The position numbers and the translations under genes were made by a program. A stretch of DNA of 64,000 bases from Vibrio tubiashii ATCC 19109 (GTDB lineage Bacteria; Pseudomonadota; Gammaproteobacteria; Enterobacterales; Vibrionaceae): NCBI RefSeq assembly GCF_000772105.1, contig NZ_CP009354.1:62001-126000 (forward strand), read 5' to 3'. Shown here piece by piece: positions 41,066-49,094 of this stretch (within the stretch, counting starts at the first letter, position 1; every line of letters begins with the position of its first letter). The notes beneath the pieces were generated by a model. The model was not told the DNA's origin, searched no databases, and worked only from the letters and a program-made list of their open reading frames with translations.

Positions 41066-41136
41066 AATGCTGTATATGTCTAATAAAACGGATTGGACGT
41101 TTCTACCACTGAGCCTACCTTAGTGACTACAGTAGC
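41066..41136 (+). ncRNA. Purine riboswitch aptamer (guanine class)
   Basis: Three-way junction readable by eye: P1 GCTGTA (41069-41074) with TACAGT (41128-41133); P2 GTCTAAT (41079-41085) with ATTGGAC (41093-41099) around a 7-base loop; the hallmark J2/3 GTTTCTACC (41099-41107); P3 CACTGA with TTAGTG around a 7-base loop GCCTACC; then J3/1 GACTA. The specificity base is C (41127), as in guanine/hypoxanthine riboswitches; adenine riboswitches have U. It lies about 70 bp before the start of a nucleobase permease. The expression platform is not obvious; the AAAGG ribosome site could be sequestered by the CCCTTTTT upstream (inference). Confidence 0.93.
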
Positions 41137-41204
41137 TTATGCGCCTATCCCTTTTTGCAGCATTGAATCCGTTTACTGTTTACCCTACTTGTAAAGGTTT
41201 CATT

Positions 41205-42575
41205 GTGAGTCTCGAATCAACTCTAAAAGCCCAGAGTCAGTCTGGTGTGCTGAATTCAGTATTTAAAATTACTGAGCGTAAAACAACCTTAGGTACCGAG
41301 CTATACGCTGGCTTTATTACCTTTTTGGCAATGAGCTATATTTTGGCGGTTAACCCTGCCATTTTGGGCGGTATTCCTGGGATGGATAAAGGCGCAGTGT
41401 TTACAGCAACTGCACTGGCTGCGGCAATCGCGACTTTCATTATGGGTGTTTGGGGTAATTACCCAGTTATGCTTGCGCCAGGCATGAGTATGAATGGTTT
41501 CTTTAAAGGGATGCTACTCAGCGGCTCGGTTGCGCTCGTGTGGAACGAAGCCCTATTTGGCATCTTTTTATCAGGTGTGCTTTATCTGCTCCTCTCCCTG
41601 ACCAATATCCGTAAATCCTTGATAGAGTCGATTCCTAACGATCTGAAGAATGCAATTACGGTATCGCTTGGTCTGTTTATCGCCTTTTTAGGCTTGAAGA
41701 ACGCGGGCATCATCGTCGAAAACAAGTTTGTTTTGGTCGGTATGGGTAATATTACTGACCCTCAAGTTATCATTGCCTACATCAGTATTTTTATTGCTTT
41801 GGGCTGCATGGTTCGTGACATCAAGCTGGCGACCTTTATCTCGTTTGTCAGTGCGATATTACTAACTGTTATCGCTGATATGGTGATGGGAACAAGCAAC
41901 GCACCAATCCCTGAGCAAATCGTGACGGCACCGCCAAGCATGGCGAGTACGTTCGGTGCTGTGTTTGATTTCTCTGGCCTAACCGCAGACAAGATGTTCG
42001 ATCTGCTGTTTGTTGTGGTTATCTTCCTGATTGTCGATTTCTTTGATGGCATGAGCACGATAGTAGGTGTTGGCCGTGATGCAGGTATTATCGACAAAGA
42101 TGGCAAAGTACCTAACGCTCGTTCAGCCCTAGTTGCGGATGCAGGGGGAACTGTGATTGGTTCGGTGCTAGGTACAACCTCGATTACTGCGTTCTCTGAG
42201 TCGGGTATTGCTTCGTCTCAAGGTGCGAAAACAGGTCTAGCGGCGGTTGTGGTGTCGGGTTTGTTCCTTGTTTCACTGTTTTTATACCCTCTGTTCTCTA
42301 TTTTTTCTGCAGCTATGGTTGCTCCGGCTATGGTCGTGGTAGGCATCTACATGATTGGTCGCTTAGGCCAGATTGATTGGGAGAAGAAAGAGTCTCGCAT
42401 TGCTTCATTCTTTACCATTATGTTCACCGTACTGAGCTTCTCGCCAGCCAATGGTATGGCGATGGGCTTTATCAGCTACGCCTTCACTATGGTTGTTGCT
42501 GGTAAGGGTAAGCAGGTTCACCCAGTGATTTACGCTCTGTCTGCTATTTTCTTAGCCTACTTGCTGCTACTTTAA
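41205..42575 (+). CDS. NCS2 family purine nucleobase permease (AzgA-like)
   Basis: 456 residues from GTG 41205, preceded by AAGG with a 7-base gap; the ATG at 41139 lies at the riboswitch tail and codes for a non-conserved stretch. About 12-14 membrane segments. Family signatures: GTELYAGFITFLAMSYILAVNP at the start, MLAPGMSMNGFF, LIVDFFDGMSTIVGVGRDAG and TSITAFSESGIASSQGAKTGLAAV. It belongs to the AzgA-like branch that imports adenine, guanine or hypoxanthine. The upstream guanine-class riboswitch suggests guanine or hypoxanthine, switched off when guanine is plentiful. Confidence 0.93.
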   Translation: MSLESTLKAQSQSGVLNSVFKITERKTTLGTELYAGFITFLAMSYILAVNPAILGGIPGMDKGAVFTATALAAAIATFIMGVWGNYPVMLAPGMSMNGFFKGMLLSGSVALVWNEALFGIFLSGVLYLLLSLTNIRKSLIESIPNDLKNAITVSLGLFIAFLGLKNAGIIVENKFVLVGMGNITDPQVIIAYISIFIALGCMVRDIKLATFISFVSAILLTVIADMVMGTSNAPIPEQIVTAPPSMASTFGAVFDFSGLTADKMFDLLFVVVIFLIVDFFDGMSTIVGVGRDAGIIDKDGKVPNARSALVADAGGTVIGSVLGTTSITAFSESGIASSQGAKTGLAAVVVSGLFLVSLFLYPLFSIFSAAMVAPAMVVVGIYMIGRLGQIDWEKKESRIASFFTIMFTVLSFSPANGMAMGFISYAFTMVVAGKGKQVHPVIYALSAIFLAYLLLL

Positions 42576-43040
42576 TTGTTAGAAGAGTTGGCACATCGAC
42601 TAAAGGATGAATGTTTGCCAACTCTTTTTCATCTTCCTCGTGATAAACCGTTTCTTAAGATCTTTTATGCTCTAGAGGCTGTGCTCTTGGTGGCGATTAC
42701 GCTCGCTACTTTGTACGCCATGGTTGAAGAGTTTTTGCATGTGTTTACTGAGAAGCGTGTCCTTCTTACCGATATTCTGCTGATGTTTATCTATCTCGAA
42801 GTGCTTGCCATGGTTAAGCAGTTTGTGATGAACGGTAAGATTCCAGTGAGATACCCGATCTATATCGCCATGATGGCTATTGCTCGTTACATCACTCTAG
42901 GAATGAAAGAGATGGATGCGACCTTGGTGGTGTGGTTGTCTGTCGCGGCATTGATTCTGGCCGTCGCTACTATGGTGATTCGAGTTGGGCACCATTACTG
43001 GCCTTACGTGGATAGAAACACCTTAGAGAAAGATGAGTAG
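42576..43040 (+). CDS. psiE: PsiE family inner-membrane protein
   Basis: About 154 residues with four hydrophobic segments (about 28-48, 62-82, 93-108 and 115-135) and the PRYPIYIAMMAIARYI-like stretch of the PsiE family (phosphate-starvation-inducible, function unknown). It follows the permease stop with no gap. The first usable codon is TTG 42576 and another TTG lies 4 codons on; neither has a strong ribosome site, so the start is uncertain. Probably co-transcribed with the permease and thus under the riboswitch. Confidence 0.82.
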   Translation: MLEELAHRLKDECLPTLFHLPRDKPFLKIFYALEAVLLVAITLATLYAMVEEFLHVFTEKRVLLTDILLMFIYLEVLAMVKQFVMNGKIPVRYPIYIAMMAIARYITLGMKEMDATLVVWLSVAALILAVATMVIRVGHHYWPYVDRNTLEKDE

Positions 43041-43050
43041 CTATTTAGAC

Positions 43051-43084
43051 TAAAATGCCCCGCGAGTGAAGCGGGGCATTTTGT
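43051..43084. terminator. Bidirectional terminator
   Basis: AAAATGCCCCGC and GCGGGGCATTTT form a perfect 12-bp stem around a short loop with A and T flanks. It lies between psiE and the convergent transferase gene. Confidence 0.92.
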
Positions 43085-43102
43085 TTTAGAGGCACTGACG
43101 GA

Positions 43103-45037
43103 TTAGTCACTGACAAGTTGGCTGTCGTCTTCAAGCTCTGTAGATGATTGAGGGAAAATAGACGCGAGATGGCGGTAGTCTAGAGTTTTTCCATCAAACA
43201 GTAGCTGTTGGGTGAGGTTGTTAAAATCTCTACCTTGCTGGTAAAGAGGCTGCACCCACTCAGCATTACAATCGGTCTTGATTAGGCTGATAGTATTGTC
43301 CTCAATGGTAAAGCACTGCTTAAGTTGACCATCCGGTGAGTTAATAGTGACGGCATGGCGATTATCAACCCAATAGAACAAGCTACCATCGGAGAAACTA
43401 CTGCGATAATACTCTTGCTCTTCTAGCAGCGATTGCCCGGTAAACCAAGGAGCGTAGCCGCCCATCCAGTCTAAGATAGTGACCCCAATATCACGCTGTG
43501 AAACCGCAGTATCGATCTGTTTAGTAGGGATGGAGCCATCTGTTGCATAAATAAGGAACGGAATTGAGTTTTTCGCTAGATCCGGTTCAGATACCTTAGC
43601 CGTATGGTCAGACATAAGGACAACCAGTGTTGGTTTATCGAAACGCCCCTCAAGTTGAGCAAGGAACTCATGCAAAGCGATATCGGCATGGTTTTGTACA
43701 CTTGCACGGATCTGCGACATGTTGTCATCACCAAACGGATAACCAAATGACTCAGGTAGGTAAACGCTGTGTGTGGTACCTGTATTGATCATCATAAAGA
43801 ATGGCTTGTCTGGATTCTCCGCTTGCATTTCATCTAAACGATCGAGCGAGTAACGGTAGATACCACCATCCATGTATCCCCATTCATTCGTCTCATCATC
43901 GAAGTCATAGTCCATTTTTCCGTATGACTCAGTAAATCCGAGGGTTTTGGCAAATGCGCCGACAATGCCTTTACCGCTACCTTGAATGAATCGAGTGTCC
44001 CAGCCACGATCTTTCAGCATATGAGGCAAGCAGTAGTACTGGTTGTTTTGCAGTTGAGTGCTTGCCACGATTCCGCCATTTGGGTTGGGGAATGAGCACA
44101 TGCTAGCAAACATGCCTTGTACGGTGCGGTAACCGTCTGCGTACATGGCGTGTGAGGTGAGGGACTTTTCACGTAGAGCGTCGAAGAAAGGGCTAGAGTC
44201 AATATCAGAACCGTAGCTCTTCATATCGATAGAGACCCAGCTTTCCAGCAGAACAAAGACAATATTGGCATCTTTGAGGTTGTCGAGTACGGCTGGAGAC
44301 GCCGTGGTTTGAGCTAACTCTTGGTGTAACTCACTACTAGCTGGTTGAGTGACATTGCTGGCTGATTTCTTTGCGCCTTTAGCGAGATGGTAAGTCACGC
44401 TGTAAGGGGCGCTCCAAGCAATAAAGGCGCGGTCATTATCGCCGATATTGTAAGCACTCATTGGAGACTGAGGATGATCCATCCACCCGCCGCGGATAGC
44501 CGTTACCGTAAACAGGAGCCATACGATAATGCTTAGAGAGAAACTCAATTTTGTAGAGCGAGTTTGGACGCAGCGAACAAGGTTAGATTTCCAAATCGCA
44601 ATACTTGTTAGCAGCATTAAAGCGATACCGATTAAGATCAGATGCCAGTGCAAAGAAAACGCGGTTTGAATGAGCTCTAACTCTAAGTCTTTGGAGGTAA
44701 ACAGCTCAAAGGTGACATGCTTGTTTGCATCTAGGGAGTAGATGGTATCGGACATCGTGGTGCCGATCAGCCAAATAGAGCCGGCGATAACCAGTGCTTT
44801 GACAAGTCGGCTGCCATTGATTTTGGTGTAGTGCAGGATAAGTGCTGCGATGATAATCGGAGCCGCGAGTGCAGCCCCAGCTGTCGCATCGAATCTCAAA
44901 CCATATAAAAGGCTATAAACTCCGTCAGAGGAAAGAAGTGGGATGTTTGAGCTTGAAGCAATACTAAGGAAAATGACCTTAGATGTGAAAGCAATGCCAA
45001 TCAAGGGCAAAATAATTCGTAGTATGGTACTGAGCAT
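43103..45037 (-). CDS. LtaS-like membrane sulfatase-fold phosphotransferase
   Basis: 644 residues. Five hydrophobic segments lie in residues 1-185, followed by an extracytoplasmic alkaline-phosphatase-fold domain. Metal-site Glu265 (LLESW), nucleophile Thr305 (GYRTVQGMF) and a C-terminal metal motif LMSDH are present. This matches the LTA synthase/phosphoglycerol transferase family. In Gram-negatives, relatives move phosphoglycerol or phosphoethanolamine to periplasmic glucans or LPS; the acceptor here is unknown. Monocistronic. Confidence 0.87.
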   Translation of the reverse strand: MLSTILRIILPLIGIAFTSKVIFLSIASSSNIPLLSSDGVYSLLYGLRFDATAGAALAAPIIIAALILHYTKINGSRLVKALVIAGSIWLIGTTMSDTIYSLDANKHVTFELFTSKDLELELIQTAFSLHWHLILIGIALMLLTSIAIWKSNLVRCVQTRSTKLSFSLSIIVWLLFTVTAIRGGWMDHPQSPMSAYNIGDNDRAFIAWSAPYSVTYHLAKGAKKSASNVTQPASSELHQELAQTTASPAVLDNLKDANIVFVLLESWVSIDMKSYGSDIDSSPFFDALREKSLTSHAMYADGYRTVQGMFASMCSFPNPNGGIVASTQLQNNQYYCLPHMLKDRGWDTRFIQGSGKGIVGAFAKTLGFTESYGKMDYDFDDETNEWGYMDGGIYRYSLDRLDEMQAENPDKPFFMMINTGTTHSVYLPESFGYPFGDDNMSQIRASVQNHADIALHEFLAQLEGRFDKPTLVVLMSDHTAKVSEPDLAKNSIPFLIYATDGSIPTKQIDTAVSQRDIGVTILDWMGGYAPWFTGQSLLEEQEYYRSSFSDGSLFYWVDNRHAVTINSPDGQLKQCFTIEDNTISLIKTDCNAEWVQPLYQQGRDFNNLTQQLLFDGKTLDYRHLASIFPQSSTELEDDSQLVSD

Positions 45038-45147
45038 AGTTCTATTTATCGTGGTGGTGGTTTCGGCTTTACAAACCTCGTTGAGCTAAAGAGCTCCTAG
45101 TGAAAATGTTCGACTAGGAGCAATGTACGCGATTTATTCAATTACGT

Positions 45148-46014
45148 TTATTCAATGTTTTGGATCTGCTCGCGCATCTGTTCAATAAGCACTTTCAGCT
45201 CAACACCCGACGCAGTGATATCTGTGCTTATTGATTTAGAGGCAAGCGTGTTTGACTCACGGTTGAACTCTTGCATCATGAAGTCTAGACGGCGGCCACA
45301 AGCACCACCTTTCTTAAGAATGTTAGTTGCTTCTTTTACGTGCGAGTCTAAGCGGTCTAGCTCTTCTGCGACGTCAGATTTTTGCGCTAGAAGGATCAGC
45401 TCTTGCTCAACGCGTGATGAATCAAGCTCAATTTTCGCTTCTTCAAACTTCGAGAACAGACGCTCACGTTGCCACTCCAAAATTTCAGGCATACGTGCAC
45501 GTACTTTAACCACTTCGTCAGTGATCGCATCTAAGCGCTGGACGATTAGTGCCTTCATGTTCTCGCCTTCACGGCCACGCGCTTCAATAAATTCGCTCAC
45601 AGCGTCATCAAATGCACCTAGCAGATCTTTGTTTACCGCATCCATATCTTGCTCAGAGGTTTCCATAACACCCGGCCAGTTCATGACTTGGAATGGGTTT
45701 AGACGGCTTTCTTCGCCCGTCATCTGCATTACTTGGTTAGCGGCGTTGATCACTTGCTGTGCTAGATTTTCGTTGATGCTTAACTCGCCTTTCGCCGCTG
45801 GGTTAGCTTCAAAGCGCAGTGCACATTCCACTTTGCCGCGCGCAAGACGTTTACGAAAACGCTCGCGTAGCACGGGCTCTAGGCCACGGAACTGCTCTGG
45901 TAAGCGGAAGTAGGTTTCAAGGTAGCGTTGGTTTACGCTACGGATTTCCCACACGGCTGTGCCCCAATCACCTTTGACTTCTTTACGAGCGTAGGCTGTC
46001 ATACTGTAGATCAT
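45148..46014 (-). CDS. yicC: YicC family endoribonuclease
   Basis: ATG 46014, with AGGA upstream, gives 288 residues beginning MIYSMTAYAR, the family start; the longer frame from 46146 adds 44 non-conserved residues that overlap the rph promoter region. Conserved stretches: WEIRSVNQRYLE, RGKVECALR, the long central helices and the C-terminal GRRLDFMMQEFNRESNTLASK. YicC proteins form a hexameric RNase implicated in small RNA turnover. It is divergent from rph, a common arrangement in gammaproteobacteria. Confidence 0.95.
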   Translation of the reverse strand: MIYSMTAYARKEVKGDWGTAVWEIRSVNQRYLETYFRLPEQFRGLEPVLRERFRKRLARGKVECALRFEANPAAKGELSINENLAQQVINAANQVMQMTGEESRLNPFQVMNWPGVMETSEQDMDAVNKDLLGAFDDAVSEFIEARGREGENMKALIVQRLDAITDEVVKVRARMPEILEWQRERLFSKFEEAKIELDSSRVEQELILLAQKSDVAEELDRLDSHVKEATNILKKGGACGRRLDFMMQEFNRESNTLASKSISTDITASGVELKVLIEQMREQIQNIE

Positions 46015-46183
46015 CGAATTTTCCTGTATATCATCTTTGAAAATAACGCGAGGCAATAGTAGCACAAAGGTTGGCCAAAGGAGGATAGTTTGACATCGCA
46101 ATCCAAATAGCTTTGTTTGCCAAACTTCGCTATAATCCTGCTCCAACCAAATTCGTCTCCCCCTTCATATAAGGTAGATGCCC

Positions 46184-46900
46184 ATGCGTCCAAACGATCG
46201 CAAGGCGGATCAAGTTCGCCCAATCAAAATTACTCGTAACTACACTGCGTATGCAGAAGGCTCTGTGCTTGTTGAATTCGGCAACACGAAAGTGCTGTGT
46301 AATGCGACCGTTGAAGAAAACGTACCACGTTGGCTAAAAGGTCAAGGTAAAGGCTGGGTAACGGCTGAGTACGGCATGCTACCGCGTTCGACTCACTCGC
46401 GTATGCGTCGTGAAGCAGCGAGCGGCAAACAAGGTGGTCGTACGATGGAAATTCAGCGTCTGATTGCTCGTAGTTTACGTGCTGTTGTTGATCTAGAAGC
46501 AATGGGCGAAATCATGGTGACCGTTGACTGTGACGTGATTCAGGCAGACGGCGGTACACGCACGGCATCTATTTCGGGTGCAAGCGTAGCGATGGCGGAT
46601 GCCTTCCAACACCTAGTAGAGAAAGGCAAGCTAAAAGCGAATCCTATGAAAAGTCACGTAGCGGCGGTTTCTGTGGGCATTCTAGGTGAAGATATTCTGT
46701 GTGACCTTGAGTACACAGAAGATTCAGCAGCTGATACCGATATGAATGTTGTGATGACGGAAGATGGTCGCATGATCGAAGTTCAAGGAACGGCAGAGGG
46801 CGAACCCTTCACTCACGCTGAGCTGATGAAGTTACTGGAGTCGGCGACTAAAGGTATTACCGAAATTGTAGCGGCGCAGAAAGCGGCGTTAGAAAATTGA
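46184..46900 (+). CDS. rph: Ribonuclease PH
   Basis: Phosphorolytic 3'-5' exoribonuclease that trims tRNA 3' ends. 238 residues from ATG 46184 ([13 protein letters not shown]). Met at 46178 is an alternative only 3 bases after AAGG, so 46184 fits better. Family motifs: [44 protein letters not shown], [16 protein letters not shown] and [17 protein letters not shown]. The protein appears full length, unlike the frameshifted rph of E. coli K-12. Confidence 0.97.
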   Translation: MRPNDRKADQVRPIKITRNYTAYAEGSVLVEFGNTKVLCNATVEENVPRWLKGQGKGWVTAEYGMLPRSTHSRMRREAASGKQGGRTMEIQRLIARSLRAVVDLEAMGEIMVTVDCDVIQADGGTRTASISGASVAMADAFQHLVEKGKLKANPMKSHVAAVSVGILGEDILCDLEYTEDSAADTDMNVVMTEDGRMIEVQGTAEGEPFTHAELMKLLESATKGITEIVAAQKAALEN

Positions 46901-46906
46901 TTTAGA

Positions 46907-46933
46907 TAGCTCCCAATTGGGAGCTATTTTTTT
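46907..46933 (+). terminator. Intrinsic terminator of rph
   Basis: TAGCTCCCAATTGGGAGCTA is a perfect 20-base palindrome followed by a T run, 7 bases after the rph stop. Confidence 0.92.
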
Positions 46934-46944
46934 GTTTTCTTCTT

Positions 46945-47045
46945 AGATAACTTAACAGCGTTGTTAGCTTCAACTTTTCACTCCATCACATAGCGCACTA
47001 TGCTCAGGAGCTGAAAAGTTTCGCTGCCTAGCTGTAAAGCTATCT
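46945..47045. repeat. Palindromic intergenic element, divergent copy 3
   Basis: Imperfect inverted repeat: left arm AGATAACTTAACAGCG...AACTTTTCA (46945-46980), right arm TGAAAAGTTTCGCTGCC...AAGCTATCT (47012-47045). The centre ATCACATAG-CGCA-CTATGCTCAGGAGCTGAA matches the core of copies 1 and 2 (ATCACATAG...CTATGCTCATAGGGCTGAA), although its ends and arms differ. It lies between the rph terminator and pyrE. Confidence 0.75.
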
Positions 47046-47082
47046 ACTTTGAAAACACTCTTAATAAATTGAGTTATCTTTT

Positions 47083-47110
47083 CTAGGGACTAGAGGCTAG
47101 GAACTAGAAA
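47083..47110 (+). repeat. Four tandem CTAG-heptamers upstream of pyrE
   Basis: CTAGGGA, CTAGAGG, CTAGGAA and CTAGAAA in direct succession, a CTAG-purine(3) pattern, ending 19 bases before the pyrE start. It could be a remnant of another short tandem repeat, or structure in the pyrE leader. Confidence 0.6.
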
Positions 47111-47129
47111 CTTATAAACGGAGAAAGTA

Positions 47130-47771
47130 ATGAAAGCATACCAGCGTGAATTTATTGAGTTTGCACTAGAGAAAGAAGTCCTAAAATTTGGCGAGTTTAC
47201 TTTAAAGTCTGGCCGTAAGAGCCCGTACTTCTTTAACGCTGGTCTTTTCAATACAGGCCGTGACTTGGCTCGCTTAGGTCGTTTTTATGCTGCGGCACTG
47301 GCTGATTCAGGCATTGAATTTGACGTGCTATTTGGCCCAGCTTACAAGGGCATCCCAATTGCAACGACGACAGCAGTAGCGCTAGCGGATCATCATGACA
47401 TTGATACGCCTTACTGCTTTAACCGTAAAGAAGCGAAAGACCATGGTGAAGGCGGTAATCTTGTCGGTAGCGCGCTAGAAGGTCGTATCATGCTGGTGGA
47501 TGATGTAATTACCGCGGGCACGGCTATTCGTGAATCAATGGAAATCATTAAAGCCAATGGCGCGGATCTAGCGGGTGTTTTGGTTGCTATCGACCGCCAA
47601 GAGAAAGGTAAAGGTGAATTGTCAGCGATTCAAGAAGTTGAGCGCGACTTTGATTGTGCAATCATCTCAATTGTTAGCCTGACTGACCTAGTGACTTTCT
47701 TAGAAGAGAAAGGTACTGACGCCGAGCATCTAGAAGCGGTGAAGGCTTACCGTGCTGAGTACGGCATCTAA
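47130..47771 (+). CDS. pyrE: Orotate phosphoribosyltransferase
   Basis: Joins orotate and PRPP to form OMP in pyrimidine synthesis. 213 residues. Substrate loop [14 protein letters not shown] (about 28-41), the catalytic loop with [13 protein letters not shown] (about 97-109), and PRPP motif [13 protein letters not shown] (about 119-131). GGAG lies 7-8 bases before ATG 47130. The usual rph-pyrE pairing is kept, but a terminator and a palindromic repeat lie between them. A strong terminator that is also part of octamer locus C follows. Confidence 0.97.
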   Translation: MKAYQREFIEFALEKEVLKFGEFTLKSGRKSPYFFNAGLFNTGRDLARLGRFYAAALADSGIEFDVLFGPAYKGIPIATTTAVALADHHDIDTPYCFNRKEAKDHGEGGNLVGSALEGRIMLVDDVITAGTAIRESMEIIKANGADLAGVLVAIDRQEKGKGELSAIQEVERDFDCAIISIVSLTDLVTFLEEKGTDAEHLEAVKAYRAEYGI

Positions 47772-47834
47772 GACCGGATTTCGTCCGTTAGAACGCTTTG
47801 CTCGAATCGGGAACGTGCTTTGCTCTTCGAGAAG
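47772..47834 (+). repeat. Octamer-element leader, locus C
   Basis: Begins at the base after the pyrE stop. Modules CCGGATTTCGTCCG, GAACGCTTTGCTCG and GGGAACGTGCTTTGCTC are decayed versions of those in loci A, B, D and E. With the inverted repeat, terminator and array that follow, it accounts for the whole 315-bp pyrE-lpxN gap. Confidence 0.65.
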
Positions 47835-47837
47835 TTA

Positions 47838-47943
47838 ACTGTCATTCCATAGAGTGACGAAGGAGCGAGTAGGGAATCTCATTAAGAGTTCGATTTGCTT
47901 CAAGAGATCCCCAACTCACTCGTTCCTCGTTCTTGAGGATGAC
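47838..47943. repeat. Long imperfect inverted repeat inside locus C
   Basis: Left arm GTCATTCCATAGAGTGACGAAGGAGCGAGTAGGGAATCTC (arm ends near 47880) is roughly complementary to the right arm, which begins GAGATCCCCAACTCACTCG and ends CTTGAGGATGAC at 47943. The arms are about 38-40 bases with several mismatches. A much shortened relative is present at about 34276-34301 in locus A. Confidence 0.7.
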
Positions 47944-47961
47944 GGGATTAACCTATTGAAA

Positions 47962-47998
47962 TGAAGGGTTGACGCTTTCACGTCAACCCTTCATTTTT
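47962..47998 (+). terminator. Terminator of pyrE / GGGTTGAC hairpin of locus C
   Basis: TGAAGGGTTGACG and CGTCAACCCTTCA form a perfect 13-bp stem around CTTTCA, followed by five T. Array C begins 3 bases later. Confidence 0.92.
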
Positions 47999-48000
47999 GA

Positions 48001-48100
48001 AGCTCTCCAGCTCTCCAGCTCTCCAGCTCTCCAGCTCTCCAGCTCTCCAGCTCTCCAGCTCTCCAGCTCTCCAGCTCTCCAGCTCTCTAGCTCTCTATAT
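48001..48100 (+). repeat. Tandem octamer array C: AGCTCTCC, 10 perfect copies plus 2 decayed
   Basis: Ten perfect units (48001-48080) are followed by two AGCTCTCT units and TATAT. The last unit and a half runs into the 3' end of the minus-strand acyltransferase gene, whose stop codon (CTA on this strand, 48087-48089) and final residues Ile-Glu-Ser are read from array sequence. Confidence 0.95.
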
Positions 48101-49079
48101 CATCCCGATCACCGTGGTGTGAGTTATCGTAAATCTCACGACCATCGCGTTGGGTTTTCAGCAGCGAAAGGTTCCACATATATTGCTCTGGATGTGGACG
48201 GACTAAATCCTCAATCGCTTGGTTCATCGCGCGAGCATCGGTCTCTTCATCGCCTGTTGGGAAGTTTTCAAGCGCAGGCAAGATATGCACTTCATACTTA
48301 CCGGTTTTATCGTTGTAGGCAGGCAGAACAGGGACGACTTTCGCTTTAGATAGACGAGCCATTTTACCAAAACCTTTGAGCGTGGCTTTCTCTGTACCAA
48401 AGAAAGGAACAAACACTGAGTTGGCAGGGCCAAAGTCTTCGTCTGGTAACCAATAACCCAGATAACCGTCCTTAATTGAGCGCACAAAAGGTTTCACCCC
48501 TGCTTCACGAGCAAAGATACGGCCACCATACTGCATGCGCTGAACCTGCATTAGCCAGTCACCAATTGGATTGCGCTGTGGCTTCATAATGGTGGTGACT
48601 TTATAACCTTTCGCGGCAAGCATAACCGCAGGGTAGTCAACCGCCCACGCATGAGGCGCTAGGATGATGACGTTCTCACCAGCATCTAGCAGCGGTAAGA
48701 TGTTTTCCTCACCGATCATCACGCCACGGCTTTGGTTGTGTTTGGTTGAGCGCACTAAAAATTCAGAGTAACCCAACAGGTATTGCGCAGCCTTGACGAA
48801 AGTCTCTTCAAGGATCTCTTGACGTTCTTGCTCAGACTTTTCAGGGAAACAGTATCTTAGGTTGACGCGAGCCCGTCGCACCACACGACCATTTTTGCGC
48901 ACGGCAAAGACGGATAACTTGCGTGCAAGCGCATCACGCCAGCGATATGGAATAAAAGCAAATAACCCAGCAAACAAGATACCTAACCAAGTGCCCCAAT
49001 GTTTAGGGTGGAGGAAAGACCACTCAAAAGTTGGGTTGTGCAGGTGTTTGTCTATGCTGTTTTTTTCATTGGTGCTCAT
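48087..49079 (-). CDS. lpxN: Lipid A secondary acyltransferase (LpxN/LpxM type)
   Basis: Adds a second secondary acyl chain to lipid A at the inner membrane. 330 residues: one membrane segment near 30-45, catalytic HAWAVD (the H-x4-D motif, about 143-148) and the conserved YWLPDEDFGPANSVFVPFFG. In V. cholerae the equivalent gene beside lpxL adds 3-hydroxylaurate; I use the lpxN symbol by position and similarity, and lpxM/msbB would be the other label. The last three residues (IES) and the stop are written in octamer-array DNA, so the C-terminus may vary between strains. Third gene of slmA-lpxL-lpxN. Confidence 0.85.
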   Translation of the reverse strand: MSTNEKNSIDKHLHNPTFEWSFLHPKHWGTWLGILFAGLFAFIPYRWRDALARKLSVFAVRKNGRVVRRARVNLRYCFPEKSEQERQEILEETFVKAAQYLLGYSEFLVRSTKHNQSRGVMIGEENILPLLDAGENVIILAPHAWAVDYPAVMLAAKGYKVTTIMKPQRNPIGDWLMQVQRMQYGGRIFAREAGVKPFVRSIKDGYLGYWLPDEDFGPANSVFVPFFGTEKATLKGFGKMARLSKAKVVPVLPAYNDKTGKYEVHILPALENFPTGDEETDARAMNQAIEDLVRPHPEQYMWNLSLLKTQRDGREIYDNSHHGDRDDIES

Positions 49080-49094
49080 TCAGCAGGGCCTATT

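Noticed and set aside
41066..41136. Adenine (add-type) riboswitch
   Set aside because: The deciding base in J3/1 is C, in GACTA; adenine riboswitches have U. The gene downstream is a permease, not adenosine deaminase.
41139..41204. N-terminal extension of the NCS2 permease from ATG 41139
   Set aside because: The ATG is at the edge of the riboswitch, the added 22 residues do not look like the family, and GTG 41205 has an AAGG ribosome site at good distance.
46015..46146. N-terminal extension of YicC
   Set aside because: The 44 extra residues overlap the rph promoter region and are not family-like; ATG 46014 has AGGA and the MIYSMTAYAR start.
47969..48349. A 126-residue + strand open frame with repeated LQLSSSPA
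   Set aside because: It is the translation of octamer array C running into the antisense of lpxN. CTCCAGCT has no stop in any frame, so open frames there carry no information. No ribosome site.
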